From Halobacillus litoralis (GTDB lineage Bacteria; Bacillota; Bacilli; Bacillales; Halobacillaceae): a stretch of 64,000 nt of DNA. The translations under genes and the position numbers were made by a program. The notes below the pieces were generated by a model, which worked only from the letters and a program-made list of their open reading frames with translations, was not told the DNA's origin and ran no database searches. The stretch is taken from contig NZ_WMEW01000001.1 in NCBI RefSeq assembly GCF_009856355.1, positions 1 through 64,000 of the forward strand, written 5' to 3'. This document shows positions 56,671 to 64,000 of this stretch, piece after piece (position 1 is the stretch's first letter; every line of letters begins with the position of its first letter).

Positions 56671-59427
56671 ATGGGAAAATCCTGGATCTGGATCATCGGA
56701 CCGATCCTTTTATTTTTACTTTTTGTGCAACCGATTGCACAAAACGTTCAAGCCGATGCTAAAACGTACGACAAGGTCGTGCTGCGCGGAAGTGCCGAGT
56801 CCCTTGATTGGAGCTCTGATAACCACCTGCTTCAGTACAATGAGGAGGAAGGCGTATGGCTGAGCGGTCCTGTTGCTCTTAAGGGCGGTGAAACAACGGA
56901 ATACAAGTTTGTCTACGACGGGACATGGATGTCCGGTTCCAACTTGACGGTGACCGCCCCGCAGGATGATGCCTATGTTTTTGCTTTCCATCCGGAAGAG
57001 GAGCGTACCGTGGATATCCGTCCTGCAGGAACGCATGAGGCAGCAGCCACATTGGAACTAACCGTTCCGGAAGAGACGCCGGCCTGGGTGAAGCCGACCG
57101 TTGCCTCAAGTACGAATGACTTTCATTACACCGCTGCACCGATGACCAAGACAGGGGACCGCACCTATACGTTCACCCTTGTCGGTGATGCCGGACAGGA
57201 CGTTTCCTATACGTACAGCCTGGCAGGAGAAGCCTATGAGGAAGTCCGCGGTGAGCGCCGCACGGTCACCCTGACAAAGGATCCGAAGATCCAAAAAGAC
57301 ACAGTGGATCAATGGAAAACGATTCCCGTTGCCCAGTCCGTCACTCACGATTTCCACCATGAACCGTATACCCCCGGCAAAAAAGATGAAGTCAAAGTTT
57401 CTGTAGAAGTCGAACATTTCGGTCCGATTGATGCAGGCGCCGCTTATTATACGACAGACGGCTCTTCTCCGTCCGGTAAACGCGGAGAAGCAGCGAATGG
57501 GAAGACCACGGAATTAACCGTTGTAGAAACGAGTGAGGACTCAAATGGATTACAAACAACAATATTAACAGGAACGATTCCTGCCCAAAAGGACAAAACC
57601 CGTGTGAAGTACAGGATTGATGTGTGGAACAGCCGTTCTGAAGGCTCGCAGTTTGCAGATAACAACGTCCTCGACCCTGAAGAAGCGTCAGAGTTTGCGT
57701 ATTACGTCGAAGACTATCAGTCACCGGACTGGGCCAAAGAAGCTGTCATCTACCAGATTTTCGTCGACCGCTTCCGGGATGGAAGTAAGGAAAACAACAC
57801 CTCTGTCAACCTGGACCTGCCAAAGGATGAGCAGTTGAAAGGATGGATGGGCGGCGACCTCCAGGGCGTGCTGGAGAAAATCGATTACCTCGATGAGCTT
57901 GGGGTGAATACACTCTGGATTTCGCCGATTTATGAAGGACCGTATTCCCACGGCTATCATCCGACAGATTTCATGAACATCGACCCCCGGTTCGGAAGCA
58001 ACCAGCTGATGAAGGAACTCGTCGATGAAGCTCATGACCGCGATATGAAAGTCGTATATGACCTCGTCCCGAACCATACCTCCAACCAGCATCCGTTTTT
58101 CCAGGATGCGGTTGAAAAAGGGGAAGCCAGTTCCTATTACGAATGGTATACCTTCTTGAAATGGCCGGATGAGTACGAAACGTTCTACGGGGTTCAGGAG
58201 CTTCCGGAGCTGAACAATGACAACCCGGAAACACGGGAATATATGCTCGATGAAGTCGTTCCTTTCTGGATGGAGGACATCGGTGTCGACGGCTTCCGTC
58301 TGGATTACGCCAAAGGGCCGAGCCAGAGCTTCTGGGTCGACTTCCGCCACCAGGTTAAATCCATAGACTCCGACGCTTTCATTTTCGGGGAAGTGTGGGA
58401 CAGTTTGGAGACGATTGATTCCTATGCTGGGAAACTGGACGGGGCCATTGACTTCGAAACCCAGTCCGCGATTGTCCATACGTACATTGATGGTGGATCC
58501 ATGAACGCCTTAGCCGATTCCTTGATGACGATTCACGAAACCTATGATGAGGAATTCGTTCCAGCCACCTTCCTGGACAGTCATGATGTGCCGCGTTTTA
58601 TTTATGAAGCAGACGAGAACGTGACGACCATGAAAAATGCGGCCACACTGCAGTTCGCCCTGCCGGGAGCTCCGATTATCTATTACGGTGATGAAGTCGG
58701 TTTATCCCAAAGCGGGGATCATACGAAAGTGGAAGAATGGAAGGACCGCTACTACCGGGAGATGATGCCGTGGGATGAAAGCCGGCAGAACATGGATCTT
58801 AAAGCCCACTATGAAGAGCTGATCCAAGCAAGAAAAGAGCAGCCCGCCCTTGCCCATGGAGATATGAAGGTCATTTATTCAGATGACGACGTCCTCGTAT
58901 TCGAACGGAGAATGCCTCAGGATCATGTGCTTACCATCATCAACAAAGGAGAAAACAGCCGGACATTGAATATCAAAGAGTTGTATAACCAGGACACTCC
59001 AAATAAAGTGATGCTTCAATCTGTGCTCAATGACAGCCGCATGCTGAGCCGCCGGGATGACCTTTACGTTAAAGCCGGCGCCCATTCCGCTCAAGTATAT
59101 GATGTAAAAGGCACATTGACATATGAAGCGCCTTCGGAAGCGAAAAAGTACAACAAAGTGGTGCTCCGCGGGTCTGCTCCCCTGAACTGGGAAACAGACA
59201 AGCACGCCCTTACGTACAATGAAAAAGCAGGCGTCTGGACGAGTACCCCCGTTGCTCTGACAGCAGGGGAAACCGTCGAGTATAAATTCGTCCGTGACGG
59301 CGAATGGATGGAAGGGGATAATTTGATGTTCACCCCGGAATCAAGCGGGGAGTATATCTTCCACTTTGATCCTCAGCAGGAGCATACAGTCAAAGTCGTT
59401 CAGACCCCCTCCTCACAAGCATCTTAA
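56671..59427 (+). CDS. Secreted GH13 amylase/pullulanase with duplicated end domains
   Basis: A 918-residue secreted starch-degrading enzyme. The signal peptide ends near NVQA-DA. Two related beta domains sit at the ends: about 33-115 (YDKVVLRGSA) and about 835-912 (YNKVVLRGSA). Two further N-terminal beta domains (about 125-240 and 245-345) follow the first. The GH13 barrel (about 350-780) has YDLVPNHTS, nucleophile Asp545 (GFRLDYA), acid/base Glu574 (FGEVWD) and Asp639 (FLDSHD). A C-terminal beta domain precedes the last module. It is probably an amylopullulanase or neopullulanase-type enzyme. Confidence 0.9.
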   Translation: MGKSWIWIIGPILLFLLFVQPIAQNVQADAKTYDKVVLRGSAESLDWSSDNHLLQYNEEEGVWLSGPVALKGGETTEYKFVYDGTWMSGSNLTVTAPQDDAYVFAFHPEEERTVDIRPAGTHEAAATLELTVPEETPAWVKPTVASSTNDFHYTAAPMTKTGDRTYTFTLVGDAGQDVSYTYSLAGEAYEEVRGERRTVTLTKDPKIQKDTVDQWKTIPVAQSVTHDFHHEPYTPGKKDEVKVSVEVEHFGPIDAGAAYYTTDGSSPSGKRGEAANGKTTELTVVETSEDSNGLQTTILTGTIPAQKDKTRVKYRIDVWNSRSEGSQFADNNVLDPEEASEFAYYVEDYQSPDWAKEAVIYQIFVDRFRDGSKENNTSVNLDLPKDEQLKGWMGGDLQGVLEKIDYLDELGVNTLWISPIYEGPYSHGYHPTDFMNIDPRFGSNQLMKELVDEAHDRDMKVVYDLVPNHTSNQHPFFQDAVEKGEASSYYEWYTFLKWPDEYETFYGVQELPELNNDNPETREYMLDEVVPFWMEDIGVDGFRLDYAKGPSQSFWVDFRHQVKSIDSDAFIFGEVWDSLETIDSYAGKLDGAIDFETQSAIVHTYIDGGSMNALADSLMTIHETYDEEFVPATFLDSHDVPRFIYEADENVTTMKNAATLQFALPGAPIIYYGDEVGLSQSGDHTKVEEWKDRYYREMMPWDESRQNMDLKAHYEELIQARKEQPALAHGDMKVIYSDDDVLVFERRMPQDHVLTIINKGENSRTLNIKELYNQDTPNKVMLQSVLNDSRMLSRRDDLYVKAGAHSAQVYDVKGTLTYEAPSEAKKYNKVVLRGSAPLNWETDKHALTYNEKAGVWTSTPVALTAGETVEYKFVRDGEWMEGDNLMFTPESSGEYIFHFDPQQEHTVKVVQTPSSQAS

Positions 59428-59429
59428 CC

Positions 59430-59465
59430 TGCGGGCCTCCCCTTTTAAGGCGGGGGCCTTTTTAT
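59430..59465 (+). terminator. Terminator of the amylase gene
   Basis: GGGCCTCCCC / GGGGGCC-type stem with a TTTTAA loop, followed by TTTTTATT on the plus strand. Confidence 0.75.
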
Positions 59466-59929
59466 TTATTGTAATCCCAGAGAATCTTCCACTCTCCCTT
59501 TTCCTCTGTCACATAAACTTCCTGGTGAAGACGAAAAAGACCGTACTTCCCTTTGAATGTCTGCACAACCGGCACAACGTATACATTTTTGAACGGATCC
59601 GTCCCTTTTTCCATCGACCAGCTATCGATCTGAGCCACCTTTCCAGTAGTAAATGTGAAGGTCTCCACGCCGAAATGATTCATAAACACGTGGGCCCTGT
59701 CCTGTATGTAATGGCCTTTCCCGAATTTTTCTTTCATCCGGGAATGAAGCAGTACCCAGGAGTCGGCGTACTGCCCTTTCTGTTCGTAGTTGTAAAAGGT
59801 CTCCACCGCCTTTTCCGCCTGATAACCCGGACGCGATGTGATGAATAGAATGACAGCCGTGACCGCAGCGGCCAGAAGGATCATAAACGTGATGACGAGA
59901 AATTTCCCGCCGGAACCTTTCTTCTTCAT
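59462..59929 (-). CDS. Hypothetical membrane-anchored protein (NTF2-like?)
   Basis: A 155-residue protein. A basic start (MKKKGSGGK) and one helix (about 9-30) anchor an outside domain with KAVETFYNYEQKGQYADSW and a WKILWDYNK end; this resembles NTF2-like/DUF4878 modules that follow a membrane anchor. ATG 59929 follows GGGGAGG. It converges on the amylase gene and has no operon partner. Function unknown. Confidence 0.65.
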   Translation of the reverse strand: MKKKGSGGKFLVITFMILLAAAVTAVILFITSRPGYQAEKAVETFYNYEQKGQYADSWVLLHSRMKEKFGKGHYIQDRAHVFMNHFGVETFTFTTGKVAQIDSWSMEKGTDPFKNVYVVPVVQTFKGKYGLFRLHQEVYVTEEKGEWKILWDYNK

Positions 59930-59966
59930 TCCATCGCCTCCCCTTATCACCTTATGCGAAGACCGT

Positions 59967-60008
59967 AAAAAAAAGAAAAGACGGCCTTCCCTCTCAGAAA
60001 GGCCGTCC
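59967..60008 (-). terminator. Terminator of katA
   Basis: GACGGCCTT / AAGGCCGTC with a 10-base loop followed by a long T-rich tail on the minus strand. Confidence 0.9.
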
Positions 60009-60013
60009 CTTAT

Positions 60014-61693
60014 TCAATATGGATCCGCTTCGTGTCCTTTTTCTTCTGCTTGATCTACAGCATCCGCTGCTCCTTTACTGCCTATGGGAGAACCGCCCCG
60101 CTTCGGCAGTTTCCCTTTGGAAGGAGTCATATCCCCGGCAAATTCCTCCTTCATCCCGCCGGCTGCTGCATGCATCCCCAGTCCTTCTGCCACACGGTTT
60201 CCATAGTCTTCATCACACTGGGTCAACAGAGACACCATCTTCTTCTGGATATGTGTCTGGCAGGGTTTGAGAGAAACGACAAGGTTGTTGATCAAATCAT
60301 CCCGCTCCCAGTCCTTCAGCATCCGGTAGCGTTCTCCTGCCTGCTTGAAGTTGTTTTCCCTGTCGATCGGCTCTTTTTTCAATTTCCCTTCGGCATACGG
60401 CTGATGAGGAGCCTTTTTCGCAGGAGATTCTTCCAGACCGTTCAAGGAAGAAGGCTCATAGTTCACGTGAGGGTTAGCTCCTTCCGGCCGGTCCACGAAG
60501 TAGGACATGCTTCCCCCTTCATAGTTGGTGGCGGCATGTTTTTTCGGAGCATTGGAGGGCAGCTGCTGGTAGTTGGCCCCGACCCGGTACCGCTGTGTAT
60601 CCGAATAGGAGAACGTTCGTCCCTGAAGCATTTTATCATCGGAAAAATCGAGACCGTCCACAAGGACACCTGTTCCAAACGCCGCCTGCTCAATTTCATT
60701 GAAGTAATTATCCGGATTTTTGTTGAGCACCATTTTCCCGACCTTCAAAAACGGGAACTGATCCTCCGGCCATAATTTCGTATCATCAAGCGGATCGAAA
60801 TCCAGCTCCGGATGCTCATGGTCATCCATGATCTGAACGCAGAGCTCCCACTCCGGGTAATCCCCACTTTCAATCGCCTCATACAAATCCTGTGTCGCAT
60901 GGTTGAAGTTTTCCGCCTGAATCTGGTTCGCTTCCTCCTGGGTCAGGTTTTTGATTCCCTGCTTCAATGGCTCCCAGTGGTATTTCACAAGAACCGCTTT
61001 TCCTTCTTCATTCACCCATCGGTATGTGTTCACCCCTGACCCCTGCATCTGTCTGTAGTTGGCCGGAATGCCCCACGGGGAAAACAGGAACGTAACCATG
61101 TGCATCGATTCCGGTGTCTGGCTGAGGAAATCGAAAATCCGCTCACTGTCCTGTATATTCGTGACCGGGTCCGGCTTAAAGGAATGGATCAAGTCCGGAA
61201 ACTTCATCGCATCGCGGATGAAAAACACTTTCAAGTTGTTCCCGACCAGATCCCAGTTGCCGTCTTCGGTATAAAATTTAACCGCAAATCCGCGGGGGTC
61301 CCTCAATGTCTCCGGAGAGCCCGCCGAGTGTGTCACTGTGGAAAAGCGGACGAGGACCGGTGTTTTCTTTCCGGCTCCGGAAAAAACTTTAGCGCGCGTA
61401 TACTTCTCTACCGGTTCATCGCCTGCTTTCCCGTAGGTCTCAAAGTATCCGTGCGCTCCGGTTCCACGGGCGTGGACGACACGTTCAGGGACACGTTCCC
61501 GGTCAAAGTGGGAAATCTTTTCGATATAATCATAGTTCTCAAGTGTCGCCGGTCCCCTGTTCCCGATCGTCCTTAAATTCTGGTTCGTCCGGACCGGGTG
61601 ACCCTGCCTCGTCGTCAGCGTTTTTTCGCTTTCTCCTTCGGCAAAACGATGGTCATCCGCTCCGCCCGGTCCCTGTTCTTTATGTTTGTCCAT
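60014..61693 (-). CDS. katA: Heme catalase (KatA type)
   Basis: A 559-residue monofunctional catalase converting hydrogen peroxide to water and oxygen. The distal His is in [15 protein letters not shown]; the Asn is in [13 protein letters not shown]-adjacent sequence; the proximal heme Tyr is in [12 protein letters not shown]. The length is typical for clade 3 with a C-terminal extension rich in Gly and Lys. Start ATG 61693 follows AGGAGG; an upstream in-frame start lacks a site. No PerR box is obvious in the short upstream gap. Confidence 0.96.
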   Translation of the reverse strand: MDKHKEQGPGGADDHRFAEGESEKTLTTRQGHPVRTNQNLRTIGNRGPATLENYDYIEKISHFDRERVPERVVHARGTGAHGYFETYGKAGDEPVEKYTRAKVFSGAGKKTPVLVRFSTVTHSAGSPETLRDPRGFAVKFYTEDGNWDLVGNNLKVFFIRDAMKFPDLIHSFKPDPVTNIQDSERIFDFLSQTPESMHMVTFLFSPWGIPANYRQMQGSGVNTYRWVNEEGKAVLVKYHWEPLKQGIKNLTQEEANQIQAENFNHATQDLYEAIESGDYPEWELCVQIMDDHEHPELDFDPLDDTKLWPEDQFPFLKVGKMVLNKNPDNYFNEIEQAAFGTGVLVDGLDFSDDKMLQGRTFSYSDTQRYRVGANYQQLPSNAPKKHAATNYEGGSMSYFVDRPEGANPHVNYEPSSLNGLEESPAKKAPHQPYAEGKLKKEPIDRENNFKQAGERYRMLKDWERDDLINNLVVSLKPCQTHIQKKMVSLLTQCDEDYGNRVAEGLGMHAAAGGMKEEFAGDMTPSKGKLPKRGGSPIGSKGAADAVDQAEEKGHEADPY

Positions 61694-61780
61694 GTTTGTC
61701 CCTCCTGTAATTGAATCGCTACAAGGAGAGTTTCTGCAGGCCACCGGTTTTTTATTCCATATTTTCCACCTGTAAAAGAT

Positions 61781-61811
61781 TAAAAAACGCCCAGGCCTAT
61801 CCTGGACGTTG
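61781..61811 (-). terminator. Terminator of the SEC-C protein gene
   Basis: AACGTCCAGG / CCTGGGCGTT with a short loop, then TTTTTAATC on the minus strand. Confidence 0.88.
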
Positions 61812-61817
61812 TGATAC

Positions 61818-62840
61818 TTATGATGGATTGAGGTGCCCGGTGAGCTGCGTAATGCGCTTGCTCATGCTGCTCGGGCTCACTTCATATTTCTCAGCCACCG
61901 CTTTTTTCGTTACTTTCTCCGGCTCGGAACGGAAGGCTGAGGTACTGCGGTAAATATGCTCAAGAGCAGCGGTCACGACTTCCGGCTTACGGAACGTCGG
62001 GTTCTCCTCCTGCTTGTACAATTCCCAGCGCTGCTTCAACTGTTCGAACCCGTCTTCCTTCTTCAAGTCTTCATCGAACAAGTCAAGCACTTCATCGCCT
62101 TCATCAGAAGCTTCGACCGGCTGCTCGGCCGAGCTTTCTTCCGTCTCTTCTGAAGATGTCATATACATCCAGCTGCGCAGCTGCTCAAGAATCGTTTCCT
62201 GCATATAGTCGTAGATCGTGGATGCCTGACTCGCTTCAAATGCCTGCTCCAGCTGCTGACGGAACGTCACATACGAAGACTCATAGTTTGGAATCGCCAG
62301 GGGAACAAAGTTATGAACAGGTCCCCACTTCAAGAGCACACCGATACAGTAAGGCATGTGCGCATAGTTTTCCTCTTTCAAAGGGATGCCGTCTTTCTTC
62401 ACTTCAAACGTCTCCCCGCTCCACACATCTTCTACGGAAGCCGTGTATTCAGAGGCGGATCCGTTGATTTTGAACAGGCTCACATGCGGAGATTTCCAGG
62501 CTTCCATCGTCGCCATCGTAGCCGGACGAATGATTTTGTCCTGTTTCTTCTCAAAGAACTCCTCATACAACGTGGAGCCGTCTTCCTGTTTGTCGATCAG
62601 AACACGCTGGACCATCTGGAACGCCGCCTCAACTTCTTCTTCCTGCGTTTCTCTCGGCTCCGATGGTGTAACGTTCGGGTAATTGCGGTTCACATAAGCC
62701 ATAAAGTGGCTGTAGTTACTCTGCAGTTCCTCATGAAGGCTGCTGGAGCCGACGGCCTGGTCGTCCTTCACCATGCAGCATTTTTTATATTTTTTCCCGC
62801 TTCCACAAAAGCAGGGGTCATTCCTTTTTGTCTTACTCAT
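61818..62840 (-). CDS. SEC-C zinc-motif protein, function unknown
   Basis: A 340-residue cytoplasmic protein. The N-terminus has a SEC-C motif ([15 protein letters not shown]) like the SecA tail. A long mixed domain follows, with acidic [20 protein letters not shown] at about 240-260. The C-terminus has a helix-turn-helix-like segment ([20 protein letters not shown]), so it may bind DNA. Proteins of this layout occur in Bacilli without known function. The gene stands alone between katA and a LacI-type regulator. Confidence 0.75.
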   Translation of the reverse strand: MSKTKRNDPCFCGSGKKYKKCCMVKDDQAVGSSSLHEELQSNYSHFMAYVNRNYPNVTPSEPRETQEEEVEAAFQMVQRVLIDKQEDGSTLYEEFFEKKQDKIIRPATMATMEAWKSPHVSLFKINGSASEYTASVEDVWSGETFEVKKDGIPLKEENYAHMPYCIGVLLKWGPVHNFVPLAIPNYESSYVTFRQQLEQAFEASQASTIYDYMQETILEQLRSWMYMTSSEETEESSAEQPVEASDEGDEVLDLFDEDLKKEDGFEQLKQRWELYKQEENPTFRKPEVVTAALEHIYRSTSAFRSEPEKVTKKAVAEKYEVSPSSMSKRITQLTGHLNPS

Positions 62841-62989
62841 ATAAATCCCTCTCCTAATTGTTTAAAGGTCAACTCTACTAGGGTACCGAATATTGCGCTA
62901 ACATGCAAAAAATTTTCCACATCTATGCAGTTTTATGTAAAAAAAGGCGGATATCTGTGGCAGGTTGAAAAATTACGTCCTTTCATCCC

Positions 62990-63024
62990 AAAAAAGACCG
63001 TCTGAAGGTTACACTTCAGACGGT
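62990..63024 (-). terminator. Terminator of the LacI-family gene
   Basis: CCGTCTGAAG / CTTCAGACGG, overlapping the stop codon (63009-63011), then TTTTTT on the minus strand. Confidence 0.9.
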
Positions 63025-64000
63025 GCCGGACGGGAGATGGCCGAAGACCGGTATTCAATCTTATGCGGAATGATGACACGCTTGGCCGGCTGATCCCGCC
63101 GCTGCACGTGTGCAATGAGGCAGGCGGCGGCTTCTTTACCTAAGTCATGGATGTGGACGTCCACAGTCGTGAGCGCCGGGCGGGAAACCTGAGCCAGATA
63201 CACATTGTTAAAACTGACGATCGATAAATCCTCAGGGACATGGATGCCCGCTTCCTCCAACGTGGAAATGACCCCGATCGCCATCAGATCATCCGCGACG
63301 ACGAGCCCTGTCGGAGGCTCGGAGAGGGACATGAGCTCACGAACGGCGGAACGGCCGCCTGATTTCAAAAATTCGGTATGGACTTTATAGCTTTCTGAAG
63401 AGGAGATCCCCGCTTGCTGTAACGCCCTTTCATAGCCCTGGAGGCGGTCGAGGGTGACCACGAGCTCCCGCGATCCGCCGATAAACGCGACACGTTCATG
63501 ACCGATATCCAGAAGATGGCTCGTGATATCCTTGGAAGCCTGAATATTATCATTATCCACATGGGTCACTTCGCTTCCGCTTTCTGCCGGACGGCCGACA
63601 ACGACAAAAGGAAATTTCTGCTCCAGCAAAAACGACTGAATCGGATCCCGGACCTGTGAATACAGCAGAAGAATACCGTCCGTCTGACTGCTGTATACCA
63701 TCCTCTGAACACCCTCCAGCATTTCTTCATCCGTTTCCCCCGTACAGAGAACGAGGGAATAGTCCATGTCATGAGCAATGGAACTGATCCCCCTCAGCAC
63801 TTCTGGAAAAAAAGGGTTCTGGAGAGCTTTGTCTGCGCTGAAAGGCAGAACCACTCCCAGTGCTTTCGTCTTCCGGCTCGCCAGATTACGAGCGGTCACA
63901 TTCGGATGATAGCCCATCTCCTCCATCGCCCGCTTCACTTTTCGTTTCGTAGCCGGGCTGATCCGCGGATTGTCCGCAATCACACGGGAAACCGTCGAGG
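63009..64000 (-). CDS. LacI-family transcriptional regulator (N-terminus cut off)
   Basis: Partial gene: the first codons lie beyond base 64000. The visible part starts inside the helix-turn-helix (STVSRVIADNPRISPATKRKV), followed by the hinge (MEEMGYHPNVTARNLASRKT) and a periplasmic-binding-like effector domain (VVLPFSADKALQNPFFPEVL, DGILLLYSQV, HVDNDNIQASKDITSHLLDI). It binds DNA as a dimer and responds to a sugar. The regulated genes are probably outside the window; a link to the amylase 3.6 kb away is not shown. Confidence 0.9.
   Translation of the reverse strand, partial: STVSRVIADNPRISPATKRKVKRAMEEMGYHPNVTARNLASRKTKALGVVLPFSADKALQNPFFPEVLRGISSIAHDMDYSLVLCTGETDEEMLEGVQRMVYSSQTDGILLLYSQVRDPIQSFLLEQKFPFVVVGRPAESGSEVTHVDNDNIQASKDITSHLLDIGHERVAFIGGSRELVVTLDRLQGYERALQQAGISSSESYKVHTEFLKSGGRSAVRELMSLSEPPTGLVVADDLMAIGVISTLEEAGIHVPEDLSIVSFNNVYLAQVSRPALTTVDVHIHDLGKEAAACLIAHVQRRDQPAKRVIIPHKIEYRSSAISRPAPSEV

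Noticed and set aside
57721-58479. 252-codon open frame on the minus strand
   Set aside because: Antisense to the GH13 catalytic barrel, whose motifs are intact.

Overview
The window is chromosomal DNA of a Gram-positive, motile member of the Bacillaceae. Long blocks keep Bacillus subtilis gene order: degS-degU-degV family-comFA-comFC-yvyF-flgM-flgN-flgK-flgL-yviE-fliW-csrA-hag-fliD-fliS-fliT, then hpf-secA-prfB and cccB-ftsE-ctpB-minJ. Shine-Dalgarno sites are strong AAGGAGG types, and sigma-A, sigma-B and sigma-D promoters can be recognised. Exported proteins (PrsA-like foldase, HtrA, cytochrome c, amylase) are very acidic, which suggests a halophilic or haloalkaliphilic species. That lifestyle and any genus name are inference.

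Layout. 0-6 kb: glutaredoxin-like and OsmC stress genes, an HTH/membrane-protein operon, a MerR regulator divergent from a short-chain dehydrogenase, and a ydbS-ydbT pair. 5.8-10.8 kb: mannose uptake (manA, manP, manR). 10.8-13.9 kb: two near-identical 128-bp repeats, then a thiamine-salvage operon (ylmB-tenA) behind a TPP riboswitch. 14-21 kb: esterase, PrsA-like foldase and HtrA, small membrane proteins, and an ABC-F protein of the antibiotic-resistance type with an attenuator leader. 21-32 kb: minJ, ctpB, ftsE (no ftsX), cccB, a YitT-family gene, galU, prfB (programmed frameshift), secA and hpf (sigma-B promoter). 32.7-34 kb: a surface protein with cell-wall-binding repeats. 34-48.6 kb: late flagellar, competence and DegS-DegU genes. 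48.7-55.8 kb: YigZ-family protein, two LytR-CpsA-Psr proteins, tagO and an amino-acid permease. 55.9-64 kb: DUF218 protein, a secreted GH13 amylase with duplicated terminal domains, catalase, a SEC-C protein and a LacI-family regulator cut by the window end.

Main discovery. The flagellin gene hag is split by a 360-nt group I intron with no endonuclease ORF. The P, Q, R and S core elements are recognisable and P3, P4, P6, P7 and P8 can be paired. Splicing rejoins the flagellin C-terminal helix that the apparent 253-aa ORF lacks. The same locus has a sigma-D promoter nested in the csrA terminator and two putative CsrA sites in the hag leader, so flagellin output may pass through promoter, CsrA/FliW and intron-splicing steps.

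Other points: FtsE without FtsX, a terminator/antiterminator leader before the ABC-F gene, a Bacillaceae-type interspersed palindromic repeat family in several states of decay, and a TetR-type operator with no regulator gene nearby.
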